Source: Estrella lausannensis (GTDB taxonomy: Bacteria; Chlamydiota; Chlamydiia; Chlamydiales; Criblamydiaceae). From it: DNA of 64,000 bases. The position numbers and the translations under genes were made by a program. The stretch is from contig NZ_CWGJ01000026.1 in NCBI RefSeq assembly GCF_900000175.1, positions 62,001-126,000 of the forward strand, written 5' to 3'. The notes under the pieces were generated by a model, which saw only the letters and a list, made by a program, of their open reading frames with translations, searched no databases and had not been told where the DNA came from. This document shows positions 34,914 through 43,301 of this stretch, piece after piece (within the stretch, counting starts at the first letter, position 1; each line of letters opens with the position of its first letter).

Positions 34914-35264
34914 TTAATTGCTTTTCTTCACAATCTCGGATTTGAGCATCATCGAGCCAAAGCCGGGAACCTTCGCTTCTATGTTGTGGCCGTTGACCTC
35001 GTCGACGAGGCGTATGTTCTTCACTTTTACACCTGCTTTCAAAGCGGTTGAAGAGCCTTTGACCTTGATGTCTTTGACAATTGTCACACTGTCGCCATCT
35101 TGGAGGATATTTCCATGCGCATCTTTCACAACCGTTGGTGTGGGTTCACTCTCTTCCTTGGCCTCGATCGCCCATTCATGGCCACATTCCGGGCAGATAT
35201 AAAGGGCCCCATCTTCGTAGGTGTAATCGGAACTGCACTGGGGGCATTTAGGTAAATTTGTCAT
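34914..35264 (-). CDS. yjdM: YjdM/PhnA-family zinc-ribbon protein
   Basis: 116 aa. An N-terminal zinc ribbon (CPQC..., CPECGHEW, residues ~8-31) is followed by the conserved PhnA domain ([25 protein letters not shown]..., [41 protein letters not shown]). The family was first named for alkylphosphonate use, but its real role is not settled. Monocistronic; ATG preceded by AAAGGCGATT on the coding strand. Length is normal for the family. Confidence 0.92.
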   Translation of the reverse strand: MTNLPKCPQCSSDYTYEDGALYICPECGHEWAIEAKEESEPTPTVVKDAHGNILQDGDSVTIVKDIKVKGSSTALKAGVKVKNIRLVDEVNGHNIEAKVPGFGSMMLKSEIVKKSN

Positions 35265-35362
35265 AATTCAATCGCCTTTCTGTATAAATTATCACTGTAC
35301 GTTATGATCGGCACAGCAGTCTAATGAAAAGTTTCAATGCAGCCACCAAGGATCTTTGGCCT

Positions 35363-35785
35363 CTACTTGCAAAGGCCCTGCAGTTCGGTTTGGAAATAGG
35401 GGTTTTGCACTTTTCTTTGCAGCTCCCGGAGCTGATGCGCAATTTCTTCGCTGATCTCTTCGGGATAGTGTTGAAGATAGAGGAGAGCAACATAGACCCT
35501 GCCCGGATGGTTTTGACTGCAGATCCACTCACCCGGTGTGAATAGGTCAAAAATGCCGGTCGCTTTGAGCGAGGGGAGTAGTTCGGTAATCGCTCTTTTG
35601 ATTTCCGCAATTTGATCCTGCCCCGCATCCTCTTGAAGGAGCCCGTCCAGCAAGGCGATATTGTTTAAGGTCGCCGCGACTGTGCCTTTACGGGCTTTAC
35701 CTTGAAAGCCGGTGAAAGGGTTAGTGGCTACCGTGTGATCGTCGCCATCCGGTAAAATGTCTTCAGGGGTCGAAACCTTATTCAT
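35363..35785 (-). CDS. Hypothetical protein (140 aa)
   Basis: Not recognised. It is acidic and predicted mostly helical, with VATNPFTGFQGKARKGTVAATLNNIALLD in the first third and PGRVYVALLYLQHYPEEISEEI later. It has no signal peptide or cysteine pattern. It lies 15 bp downstream of the lipoprotein gene on the same strand and is probably co-transcribed with it. Coding is supported by uninterrupted length and a sensible position between same-strand genes rather than by homology. Confidence 0.55.
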   Translation of the reverse strand: MNKVSTPEDILPDGDDHTVATNPFTGFQGKARKGTVAATLNNIALLDGLLQEDAGQDQIAEIKRAITELLPSLKATGIFDLFTPGEWICSQNHPGRVYVALLYLQHYPEEISEEIAHQLRELQRKVQNPYFQTELQGLCK

Positions 35786-35800
35786 TACCTACACACAATG

Positions 35801-36676
35801 TCATTTCAGACTCTCAAAAAATTCTTCTACTTCTTTACTCCAGCAAGGGAGGTTGGCAAAAATATTAGCAGTGTCCGGATTTTGCTTGCTATCGAGATAG
35901 TGGACATGTGCTTTGATCAGCGCCTCTTTCAGAAATGGAATCAAGCGAGGGTGAGGATTGTTTTTGGTAAAGTTACTGATCAGTGAGCAGGATATTGTAC
36001 TTCCTCCCCGTTGTTTTGTGACGGCAAGCCAATCGGCGACAGACTCGAGTGCAGTAGTGCGAAGGCTCTCCTCTGAAAAGCTATCAAAATCGTCACAGTT
36101 AAGACCGAAGGAGTCGTGATAGGCCTCTTCGTTCTGATGTTCCCCTCGGGCAGCAAGATAGGTTAAACGCTCCTCATCTTCCCACCCGCCTTCGAAATGC
36201 TTTGCACTGAGTTTACACAAGTCGTGGCGGAGAAGCTGTCTCTCCTCACAGCCGAGGGCGATGCCAAATTCATAAACATACTGCCGGTGAATTTTTAGGT
36301 CGGCAACAAAGAAGAGCCTTTGCCTTGCCAGTTCTGGGGTCATGAAATGCACATTTTGGGTTGTTTGCTCGTATTCGGCAAGGTGTGTCTCAATTTCTGC
36401 CTCCTCAAGAGAGGCGTGCTTTAAGATATCCGTTATTCGCGACCTGGTCTCTTGTAAAAGAAGCCTGGTGAGCCACGAGGCTTCGTTTTTAGGGAGGCTG
36501 CCGATACGCAGCTTGAATTCTTTAATTTTCTCAAGTCGCTCTTCAGTGGATAAAACGGCATCTTGCTCGATTTCAAACAGGAGGTATTCAAAGACTGTTT
36601 GCGCTTCCGCAGCGGGTTCTGCGCAAGAAAGAAGGAGCGAGCAGCAAACTGTGAACAAAAATAAAATTATTTTCAT
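35801..36676 (-). CDS. Putative lipoprotein, DUF5662/HD-like
   Basis: 291 aa with a lipoprotein signal (MKIILFLFTVCCSLLLSC, lipobox LLSC, Cys18). The mature part is helical, with HRQYVYEFGIALGC, then LLRHDLCKLSAKHF and later AHVHYLDSK, a His/Asp arrangement reminiscent of HD-type or DUF5662 proteins; activity is uncertain. It probably sits in the envelope. It is the first gene of a two-gene minus-strand unit with the 140-aa hypothetical. An isolated repeat-like end (AAGACACTTTTTCGAAAG) lies just upstream of it. Confidence 0.6.
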   Translation of the reverse strand: MKIILFLFTVCCSLLLSCAEPAAEAQTVFEYLLFEIEQDAVLSTEERLEKIKEFKLRIGSLPKNEASWLTRLLLQETRSRITDILKHASLEEAEIETHLAEYEQTTQNVHFMTPELARQRLFFVADLKIHRQYVYEFGIALGCEERQLLRHDLCKLSAKHFEGGWEDEERLTYLAARGEHQNEEAYHDSFGLNCDDFDSFSEESLRTTALESVADWLAVTKQRGGSTISCSLISNFTKNNPHPRLIPFLKEALIKAHVHYLDSKQNPDTANIFANLPCWSKEVEEFFESLK

Positions 36677-37208
36677 AAGACACTTTTTCGAAAGACAATA
36701 ACAGAAACGTGCTTTGTTCTCTAGTGTGCTATGGTGACATTCTCTCGGTTAAATAGTGTAATGTGATGATGAATTATTAAATTAAGGTTTTTATGCGTAA
36801 TATTACTTCATTTCAATTGCTGCTCGATTGCTGGGGCACGGAAACTTATCAGGTCAACAGCTACATCTATAACATTTCGTCTTGCCAAGTTGAATAGCGC
36901 TTCCTGAGTGAGCCCTTTAGATCAATTTTTCCAAAAACTCCAGTCGAACAGACTGGTTAATGCCATCAAAAGTAACAATCAGGGCATGATCTTGGGTGAA
37001 GGGGTGTATCACGACAGGAAACGAAACTCTTTCTTTGTTCTTAGGAAGGGGCGTTAGTGGAAGGTTCCTGGGCATCGCGGAGTGGTAATGTAAAAGCAAG
37101 TAGTTTGTTTTTTAGTTAGTCTGGGTTTTTAGTTATGCTAGAATAATTTGTTGCTTGAAATTGGTTTTTTACTATAATTGTCGCACTTTTATTTAGGAGA
37201 CCCTTACC
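36677..37208. other. Intergenic region with gene remnants
   Basis: 532 bp. A repeat-like terminus lies near 36680. A 34-codon plus-strand frame (36794 on) and a 60-codon minus-strand frame (36917-37099) look like decayed fragments without support. The promoter of the next gene lies at its right end. Confidence 0.4.
37151..37178 (+). promoter_or_regulatory. Promoter of the lipoprotein operon
   Basis: TTGCTT, 16-bp spacer, TATAAT (37173-37178), 30 bp before the ATG, which has TAGGAGA as ribosome site. Confidence 0.6.
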
Positions 37209-37589
37209 ATGAAATATCTATTACTCGCCCTTTTAGGTTGTTTCACTGCCTGTGCCACCGTGCACCACTGTGAACCTGCCGACAAGCTGACGACCGGCAC
37301 TGTTCAACGAGAAATTTATCTGGGGATGCCCGCTTCCGACGTGGCAGCTGCCCTTGGCGCTCCAAATATCGTATCGCTTGATGAAATGAGAGATGAGGTG
37401 TGGGTTTATGATAAAATCTCAAGCCAAGTGGAGTACAGTGCCCAGCGCGGGGGAGTGTGGCTGTTGATCGCTGGAGGTGGATCAGAGTCAGGCTATCAGC
37501 GTAAAAGTCAGCGCACATTGACGATCATCGTCAAATTCAATAAAGACAAGCAAGTCAAAGATTTCACTTATCACTCGTCCAGTTTCTAA
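37209..37589 (+). CDS. SmpA/BamE-like lipoprotein
   Basis: 126 aa. Lipoprotein signal MKYLLLALLGCFTAC (lipobox FTAC), then TVQREIYLGMPASDVAAALGAPNIV, the SmpA/OmlA-type start, DEVWVYDK and a terminal strand KFNKDKQVKDFTYHSS. In proteobacteria BamE assists outer-membrane protein assembly; here only fold-level similarity is claimed. First gene of a three-gene lipoprotein cluster (2-bp gap to the next) with its own good promoter and ribosome site. Confidence 0.75.
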   Translation: MKYLLLALLGCFTACATVHHCEPADKLTTGTVQREIYLGMPASDVAAALGAPNIVSLDEMRDEVWVYDKISSQVEYSAQRGGVWLLIAGGGSESGYQRKSQRTLTIIVKFNKDKQVKDFTYHSSSF

Positions 37590-37591
37590 AC

Positions 37592-38113
37592 ATGAAAAAA
37601 ACTTTATTAATCCTCATCGCGACTGCGTTTATTCTCACGAGCTGCGCCAAACCGCCGAACGACCTGATGAAGCCGTGCGCTGAAACTTTCAAGATTCGGA
37701 CTCAGCAGTCGCATGCATTCAATGTCACGTCCGACAAACAGCTGCTTCAAGCGTCTGTGTCGGTTTTGCAAGACATGGGGTACACCATCAGGGAATCCTC
37801 ATATGAATATGGTGTGCTTACGGCAGTGAAAGAGGCAAATGCCGTGTCGGCAGGACAAGTTGCGGGCGCTATCGCCGTTGCAATACTGTGCGGTACAGCT
37901 ACACCCATCGACAAAACGCAGTTTATTACTGTTACGATGGTTATTTTAGATAAAAGCGAAAACGGTCAGGCTACCGCACGGACGACTTTTCAACGAGTCA
38001 TCGTCAGGACGGACAACACGCAATATGCTGAGATGCTGACAGACGCCAATGTCTACAGAGAATTTTATGAAAAACTGGATAAAGCTCTATTTTTAGAGGT
38101 CAATAACTTATGA
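37592..38113 (+). CDS. Lipoprotein of unknown function
   Basis: 173 aa with a lipoprotein signal (LIATAFILTSC, lipobox LTSC). The mature part has the pattern LLQASVSVLQDMGYTIRESS, EYGVLTAVKE, and a C-terminal YREFYEKLDKALFLE, shared with the next, damaged gene (MRASIATLQDLNFILDKVDADLGAISASK, YQDFFALLDKSLFLV), so the two are paralogues. The middle has a hydrophobic AGAIAVAILCGTA. Probably envelope-located. The stop overlaps the next start codon (ATGA). Confidence 0.75.
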   Translation: MKKTLLILIATAFILTSCAKPPNDLMKPCAETFKIRTQQSHAFNVTSDKQLLQASVSVLQDMGYTIRESSYEYGVLTAVKEANAVSAGQVAGAIAVAILCGTATPIDKTQFITVTMVILDKSENGQATARTTFQRVIVRTDNTQYAEMLTDANVYREFYEKLDKALFLEVNNL

Positions 38114-38543
38114 AGAGCGTTCAATTCGCCCTCATTTTAATTCCGTTGGTTTTGACCGGTTGGGCGGCGCCAACTGCCGCCCGGCGCCAACTGCCGCCAT
38201 CACATCCACAGAGTCGCAACTCATGATTCGCCAGGCTCAAACCCGCGAGTATGAACAGGTCTCGAAAAAGCAGGCGATGAGAGCATCCATTGCAACGCTT
38301 CAGGATCTCAATTTCATTCTTGATAAGGTGGATGCGGACTTGGGTGCGATATCGGCATCAAAATTCAGTACGGGCATCAGTGTCAAAGTGACTGTGACTA
38401 TTAGGGAAAAAGCGCCCAATCTAGTCACTGTCAGAGCGAACACAACGTATGGAGAAAGAACTGTTGATGATCCTGTTGTCTATCAGGACTTTTTCGCCTT
38501 GCTGGATAAGTCGCTATTTCTAGTGAAAAACCAAGTGGATTGA
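38110..38543 (+). pseudogene. Paralogous lipoprotein gene split by a 17-bp tandem duplication
   Basis: ATG 38110 overlaps the previous stop and opens a signal peptide (MKSVQFALILIPLVLTGW). At 38165-38198 the 17-bp unit CGGCGCCAACTGCCGCC occurs twice in tandem, shifting the frame; with one copy the reading continues ...LTGWAAPTAAITSTESQLM... into the intact body that is open to 38543. The lipobox cysteine also reads Trp (LTGW). The downstream frame alone (from 38160 TTG) encodes 127 aa. It is thus probably a disrupted gene, or one switchable by repeat slippage. Confidence 0.7.
38165..38198 (+). repeat. 17-bp perfect tandem duplication
   Basis: CGGCGCCAACTGCCGCC twice, with no spacer and no mismatch; it causes the frameshift described for the lipoprotein paralogue. 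Confidence 0.95.
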
Positions 38544-38673
38544 GATTTTCGCTAGATTAGAGTAATCCCTTTTCCGATGACGCGTCTCTCAAGCTAAAAT
38601 TTCCGATACAGTTATGGGTTGAATAAATAATTTACATTTTTCAACCAATCTTCTTATGGTGGGCTCAAGCATA

Positions 38674-38758
38674 CCGAAAGGGTTTCAAGATTCGGCATGG
38701 GAGCTCTCTCTATCTGCCAAATCCGAATTTTGAGACATTCGCGATAAATCCCAATTCA
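38674..38758. repeat. Palindromic repeat family, deleted copy
   Basis: Begins CATACCGAAAGGGTTTCAAG and ends GAATTTTGAGACATTCGCGATA, with part of the right arm (GAGCTCTCTCTATCTGCCAA) between; the left arm and centre are missing. Confidence 0.6.
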
Positions 38759-38793
38759 GTAAGCAGAGCGCTAGGGTGCTTAAGTGGGGGGCT

Positions 38794-39186
38794 ATGAAAA
38801 GCAAATCGTCAGCTAAGATGGGGAAATTGAAGATAAAAAGAGCTTATGATCCTCCGTCTGTGGATGACGGCGTTCGCATTTTAGTGGATGGGTTGTGGCC
38901 GAGAGGAAAAACCAAGGAAGAGATGCAGCTCGATTTATGGCTTAAAAGCGTCGCCCCCAGCCTAGATCTAAGGAAATGGTTTTCTCATGACCCGGAGAAG
39001 TGGGCTGAGTTCCAGCGGAAGTATTTAAGCGAATTAGAGGCTAATCGAGAGGAGCTAAATCCCATCGTCGATGCCCTGAAGATGGGAGCGGTGACTCTTG
39101 TCTATGGCGCGCGGGATCAAGAGCACAACAACGCCCTTTGCCTGAAGCAATTTCTGGAGAGGTACTATCACCTGAAATCCAATTAA
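38794..39186 (+). CDS. DUF488-family protein (YeaO-like)
   Basis: 130 aa from ATG 38794, preceded by GTGGGGGG; a GTG six codons upstream is possible. Signature: KIKRAYDPPSVDDGVRILVDGLWPRGKTKEE, then WLKSVAPSLDLRKWFSHDPEKW and the late VTLVYGARDQEHNNALCLKQFLE. The family is widespread and has no firmly established function. The full length is present. It is convergent with the bicupin gene. Confidence 0.9.
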   Translation: MKSKSSAKMGKLKIKRAYDPPSVDDGVRILVDGLWPRGKTKEEMQLDLWLKSVAPSLDLRKWFSHDPEKWAEFQRKYLSELEANREELNPIVDALKMGAVTLVYGARDQEHNNALCLKQFLERYYHLKSN

Positions 39187-39193
39187 AATCCTA

Positions 39194-40225
39194 TCATGTG
39201 TCGAGTGGATTGACTTTCTCGACGATAAACAAATCGGCATAGTATTTGGGCAGCTTTTCAAAAAGATCGGGGCTAGTGTCTAAAACGGAAGCTAAAACTT
39301 CATCGGAATAGGCACGGACACTCGCTGTAAACCCGATATCCCGCGGCATTCCCTGGTCGAAAAAGATCAACAGGTGCAGGGGCGTCGATTCGAGATTTTC
39401 AATATGGTGCGGATACGCTTTGGGAATAAAGTAGATATCCCCCTTTTCCATCACATAGGTGTCTACTTGGCCGGAGGGGCTTTGAATGGACATGCGGCCT
39501 CTGCCCTCTGCCACATATCCCAGCTCGGCAGTTTCGGGGTGCCAATGCGGCTCGCGCATTCCCTGTCCTGTCAGGGTGAGGGAATAGAGGGCTTGGTTTT
39601 TTGCGATCGGCCAGGTATTTTGCCGAGCCATGCGGGCTGTGCCTCCTTCATTGATAACAAGGGGCTTTGACGCTTCGACAGCGTAGCGATAAGGCGTTGA
39701 GTAGCGCGCGTCCTCCGGAACCGATACGGGGTTTTTGCGCAGCGTGGCAAACACGCTGTTCAGGGATCGTTTCAGGGGCTGAAAGACCTGTTTATCGACA
39801 TTCCATGTATTGCCTAAGACAGCATCCGTAAACATTCCGAGAGAGCTGGAGAGAGGAAAATCCTCTGTGTCTTCGCTTGAAAAGTTTAAAATCAGTTCAG
39901 CTCTCTCATCGCCGACGTTTTCGATATGATGCAAAGCCCCGGAGGGGATTAAAAATACCTCTCCTGGCTGCACCAGAAAGGTCGCTTTAGCATCGCCCGT
40001 GTGATAGAGCGTGATTAAAACTTTGCCTTTTAAGCAATATCCCAGCTCATCGGCATTGGCATGCCAGTGGGGTTCACGAATCCCGTTCACCTCCAGAATT
40101 AGCTTGTAGAGAGACATCCCGCGGAGTATTGGAAAATTACTCTTGCTGGCCTTGATACGCATGCCGCCTTCCGTATGCTCATCGGGTGGAATTTTACTGA
40201 ATTTCAAGAGGTGTTCTGAACTCAT
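39194..40225 (-). CDS. Bicupin, oxalate-decarboxylase-like
   Basis: 343 aa with two cupin barrels. Each has a metal-binding HxHxxxxE motif: EPHWHANADELGY in the first and EPHWHPETAELGY in the second, with later LIPSGALHHIENV and FIPKAYPHHIENL supplying the fourth ligand. This is the layout of Mn-dependent oxalate decarboxylases; substrate is not proven. No signal peptide. Minus strand, single gene, with an ends-only repeat element directly upstream of its start. Confidence 0.85.
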   Translation of the reverse strand: MSSEHLLKFSKIPPDEHTEGGMRIKASKSNFPILRGMSLYKLILEVNGIREPHWHANADELGYCLKGKVLITLYHTGDAKATFLVQPGEVFLIPSGALHHIENVGDERAELILNFSSEDTEDFPLSSSLGMFTDAVLGNTWNVDKQVFQPLKRSLNSVFATLRKNPVSVPEDARYSTPYRYAVEASKPLVINEGGTARMARQNTWPIAKNQALYSLTLTGQGMREPHWHPETAELGYVAEGRGRMSIQSPSGQVDTYVMEKGDIYFIPKAYPHHIENLESTPLHLLIFFDQGMPRDIGFTASVRAYSDEVLASVLDTSPDLFEKLPKYYADLFIVEKVNPLDT

Positions 40226-40245
40226 GACGATCCTTCTTTCACGCT

Positions 40246-40290
40246 ATACCAAACTGTCTCAAATTTGAGATTTTGAGACAGTTTCGGTGT
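40246..40290. repeat. Palindromic repeat family, ends-only copy
   Basis: ATACCAAACTGTCTCAAATT then TTTTGAGACAGTTTCGGTGT: both termini of the family face each other with a few bases between. It lies 20 bp upstream of the bicupin start codon. Confidence 0.75.
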
Positions 40291-40459
40291 GTCTCTTTAC
40301 ATTTGCTTAAAATCGTCCCATTTGTAAACCATTTTTAATTATCTTGGGGCGGCTTGTTGTTGAAATAATAGAAGGTGGTAATTCATTGTCTTCTTACTTT
40401 TAACGGTTTAAAAACTATGCCGGGAGTGAAAGTAATGAAAAATGCGTTGGCAGCCCAGT

Positions 40460-40538
40460 CGCTTGTTTTCTTTGCGATTATTCAATCCCGAGGCTTTCTT
40501 AAAGCTCTCATGCCAAATTTTGAGATACTGTCGGTATA
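40460..40538. repeat. Palindromic repeat family, right-half copy
   Basis: TTGCGATTATTCAATCCCGA, GGCTTTCTTAAAGC, then CCAAATTTTGAGATACTGTC and GGTATA match the right arm of the full-length copies at 48793 and 50218. Confidence 0.75.
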
Positions 40539-40549
40539 ACCAAGAGAAG

Positions 40550-40786
40550 ATGATCGTCGACTGCGGCGAGGTCTATCTGGTCTCCGCATTTGAAAGTCGG
40601 GACGGGGTAAGTGTATATAACTTTAATGGTCAAAGGCTTTGGGAGGTTCGATTTTCAGCTAAGATCCATTCCATCAGTGTGTAGCCGGATGTCATTTTAG
40701 TTTTCTCGAAGGATCGGGGAGGGCACAGGACTTATCTGACATGTTTGCATAGAATCAACGGCGGGATTCTTTGGGAAAGTCCTTGA
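40550..40786 (+). pseudogene. Remnant of a beta-propeller (PQQ-like) protein gene
   Basis: From ATG 40550 the frame reads ...GVSVYNFNGQRLWEVRFS..., stops at TAG 40682-40684, and continues in the same frame with PDVILVFSKDRGGHRTYLTC, then HRINGGILWESP to a TGA. G..LWE-type blades recur, as in PQQ/WD-like propeller repeats. With no proper start or length it is a decayed fragment. Confidence 0.5.
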
Positions 40787-40797
40787 ATTTAAGTCTA

Positions 40798-40847
40798 TTA
40801 TATCGAAAGTGTTTCAGATCACCAGTTTTGAGATGCTCTCGATATAA
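40798..40847. repeat. Palindromic repeat family, ends-only copy
   Basis: TTATATCGAAAGTGTTTCAG and TTTTGAGATGCTCTCGATAT around a short centre. Confidence 0.65.
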
Positions 40848-40991
40848 CGTGCCTTAATCCAAAAGATGCACAGGAACTGAAAGGGGTATATAATGGAAAG
40901 TGAGAGATCCTAGAGACTGTCCGCAAACTCAAATCAGTATCCTCTGTTGTCGGTTTTGAACTCATTTCGACAAAGAGGAAGGAGGGGCTTT

Positions 40992-42407
40992 ATGGGTGCT
41001 AGGGCGATCAATGTCCACGGTGAGCTCGCAGAAATTTCGGATGCGGCTCTCAATGAACTGCGCATGCAGCTCAAGGGAAAGGTGATTCTGCCGGTCGATC
41101 TAGACTATGATGAAGTGCGTAAAGTCTGGAATGGCATGATCGATCAAAAGCCGGCCTTGATCATCCGCTCGGCGGGAGTTGCCGATGTGATCTACGCTGT
41201 GCGGTTTGCCAAAAAATTTAATCTGTTGATATCCGTCCGGGGTGCAGGGCACAACATCGCAGGCAGGGCGCTGCATGATGACGCGCTGCTCATTGACTTG
41301 AGCGAAATGCGGGCGGTTTTCGTCGATCCGGTTTCCAAAACGCTCATCGCTTCCCCGGGCGCGACGCTGGCCGACATCGACCATGAAACACAAGTGTACG
41401 GCCTGGCTCTCCCTTTAGGAATTAATTCGACGACCGGTATTTCAGGACTGGCTCTCGGCGGGGGCTTTGGGTGGCTCAGCCGCTCTCTTGGTTTGACATC
41501 TGATAATCTTTTGTCGGCCGAGGTTGTCACTGTCGAGGGTGAACGCATCGTGTGCGATAGCGAGAATCATCCGGATCTTTTCTGGGGGCTTTCTGGAGGA
41601 GGAGGCAACTTCGGTATCGTCACCTCGTTCAAGTTCAGGCTGCACTCTGTCGGGCCTATGCTTTTTTGTGGACCCGTCGTCTTTAGCATGAAGGAGGGAA
41701 AAGAGGTCCTTCAAAAATATCGCGATTTTTGCAAAGAGTGTCCTGAAGAATTGACTGTGTGGGCAGTACTGAGGCATGCACCTCCCTTTCCTTTCATCGA
41801 TGCAAAAAACCACGGAAATCCCGTCATTATCTTGGTGGGAGTCTACAATGGTCCTGTGGATCAGGGAGAGGAGTGCCTTGTCCGCTTAAAAAGTTTCGGA
41901 ACTGCTCTTGGAGATGGTCTCGGGCCTGCTCCTTTTGAATTTTTTCAAAAAGCGTTCGACCCCATGCTGACACCCGGGGCTCGCAATTATTGGAAATCAC
42001 ACAATTTCATTGAGTTATCCGATGACTTGATCGATACCCTTCTGCAATACGCGGCAACACTTCCTTCTAAAGCTTCGGAAATCTTCATTGGCCAGATGGG
42101 CGGCAAAACGAATGCGGTTGAAAAAGACTCTACCGCCTATCCTCATCGTGATGTGAATTTTATCATGAACGTCCATACAAGGTGGATTGATAAGGTTGAC
42201 GACGAGCCTTGCATCCAATGGGCGCGTCTTTTGTATGAGGAAGCCAAACCCTTCTCGTCAGGCGGGGTCTATGTCAATTTTGTCAGCGAGGGAGATGATA
42301 ACGTGCAGGGAGCCTATCTCCAGAACGCCAGGAGGCTTCGCGAGCTGAAATTGGCTTATGACCCGGAAAACATTTTGAGGTTTAACCTCAATATCGTTCC
42401 CAGGTAG
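40992..42407 (+). CDS. FAD-linked oxidase, berberine-bridge-enzyme type
   Basis: 471 aa from ATG 40992, chosen because AAGGAGGGG sits directly upstream; the longer frame from 40947 has none. PCMH-type FAD domain: SVRGAGHNIAGRAL (His is the usual covalent flavin site), LPLGINSTTGISGLALGGGFGWLSR, SGGGGNFGIVTSFKFRL; the BBE C-terminal segment ends YDPENILRFNLNI. The second covalent attachment Cys of the bicovalent forms is not seen in its usual place. It oxidises an unknown alcohol or sugar. A TATAAT lies at 40889-40894. Confidence 0.88.
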   Translation: MGARAINVHGELAEISDAALNELRMQLKGKVILPVDLDYDEVRKVWNGMIDQKPALIIRSAGVADVIYAVRFAKKFNLLISVRGAGHNIAGRALHDDALLIDLSEMRAVFVDPVSKTLIASPGATLADIDHETQVYGLALPLGINSTTGISGLALGGGFGWLSRSLGLTSDNLLSAEVVTVEGERIVCDSENHPDLFWGLSGGGGNFGIVTSFKFRLHSVGPMLFCGPVVFSMKEGKEVLQKYRDFCKECPEELTVWAVLRHAPPFPFIDAKNHGNPVIILVGVYNGPVDQGEECLVRLKSFGTALGDGLGPAPFEFFQKAFDPMLTPGARNYWKSHNFIELSDDLIDTLLQYAATLPSKASEIFIGQMGGKTNAVEKDSTAYPHRDVNFIMNVHTRWIDKVDDEPCIQWARLLYEEAKPFSSGGVYVNFVSEGDDNVQGAYLQNARRLRELKLAYDPENILRFNLNIVPR

Positions 42408-42412
42408 CAAGT

Positions 42413-42796
42413 TCAGCCGCGAATGATCGTGCAGAAGGTAGCGAGGGTAGTGGCGGCTTTTTCGAGATTTTCCTGTTTGACAAGGAGATAATCCGTATCA
42501 AACGTCGATAGGGCGAAAATGCTAATTTTTGCTTCAGCCAGAGGCTTTGTAAGAGAGGATAGAATCCCTGTCAGTCCAAAGTCGAGCGGGCCTTCCACCT
42601 TAAATCCCCGCCATCCTCTTTCCACCTTCACACCGTTAGGAACAAATTTGTCCTGACATACAATAGAGAGCTCATCCTCAGTTTTCGTGATCGCAAAAAA
42701 ACTGCCTTGTAAGGACCAGGCAGGGATATTGTCTAACGGGTTGAGGCGCGCTATGGCAAACAGATCGGGCATACAAGAAAGAGTCAGCTTCGGCAT
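42413..42796 (-). CDS. ACT-domain protein
   Basis: 127 aa. It has the layout of small two-ACT proteins: ARLNPLDNIPAWSLQGSFFAITKTEDELSIVC in the first half and VEGPLDFGLTGILSSLTKPLAEAKISIFALSTFDTDYLLVK in the second, the latter being the CASTOR/ACT_7 signature. Likely binds an amino acid or acts as a regulator. It lies 4 bp downstream of the SET-domain gene on the same strand (operon), and converges with the FAD oxidase. Confidence 0.82.
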   Translation of the reverse strand: MPKLTLSCMPDLFAIARLNPLDNIPAWSLQGSFFAITKTEDELSIVCQDKFVPNGVKVERGWRGFKVEGPLDFGLTGILSSLTKPLAEAKISIFALSTFDTDYLLVKQENLEKAATTLATFCTIIRG

Positions 42797-42800
42797 GTTA

Positions 42801-43193
42801 TTACCTCTTGGATGGTCGGTAGTACTCTTCTTTTAAGTGGTCGGGCTCATTGAGCAAGTTGTAATCGCACACAATTTCTTCCCCAGCCTTGATTTTCCTT
42901 AGGGTAAAGACCTTCCCTTCGGGAGTTTTGGCGACATTGGGGGTATTGGAGTGGTTGACAAACCAGTCGATCTCCATTCGGTCGAACTTCTCGGGGCAAA
43001 GGCACTCCTCGTCGTTAATATAGATGCAATATTGCCGAAGGGGGCCGGGGACATCCTCTAGCTTCATTTTTTTGGGAGAAAAAGTGCCGGTAAAAACCTC
43101 GGCTCCTTCGCTCAGGTCATGGGTTGCGAAGACTCCGACTCCTCCAATGGAAGAGGGCTTCAGCATAAAAGAGAATTCAGAACTTTTGTTCAT
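42801..43193 (-). CDS. SET-domain protein, putative protein lysine methyltransferase
   Basis: 130 aa, nearly all SET domain: GVGVFATHDLSEGAEVFTG, the pseudoknot WFVNHSNTPNV, KIKAGEEIVCDY. Chlamydiae use SET proteins on their own histone-like proteins or on host histones (NUE in C. trachomatis), so the Hc2-like protein encoded at 55 kb or host chromatin are candidate substrates (inference). There are no pre/post-SET cysteines. Co-transcribed with the ACT gene. Confidence 0.87.
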   Translation of the reverse strand: MNKSSEFSFMLKPSSIGGVGVFATHDLSEGAEVFTGTFSPKKMKLEDVPGPLRQYCIYINDEECLCPEKFDRMEIDWFVNHSNTPNVAKTPEGKVFTLRKIKAGEEIVCDYNLLNEPDHLKEEYYRPSKR

Positions 43194-43301
43194 TGCGCCT
43201 CAGCGGGTCAGGTGTTTGAAGTAACACGGAGTCAATATTATAGGTTAGCAGATTATTTATTTCCCAAGGGAAAGTAGTCTGAATTGAAAGGAGAGAGGAT
43301 C

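Noticed and set aside
36917-37099. Minus-strand 60-codon frame and plus-strand 34-codon frame in the 36.7-37.2 kb gap
   Set aside because: Short, no ribosome sites, no recognisable motifs; at most decayed gene fragments.
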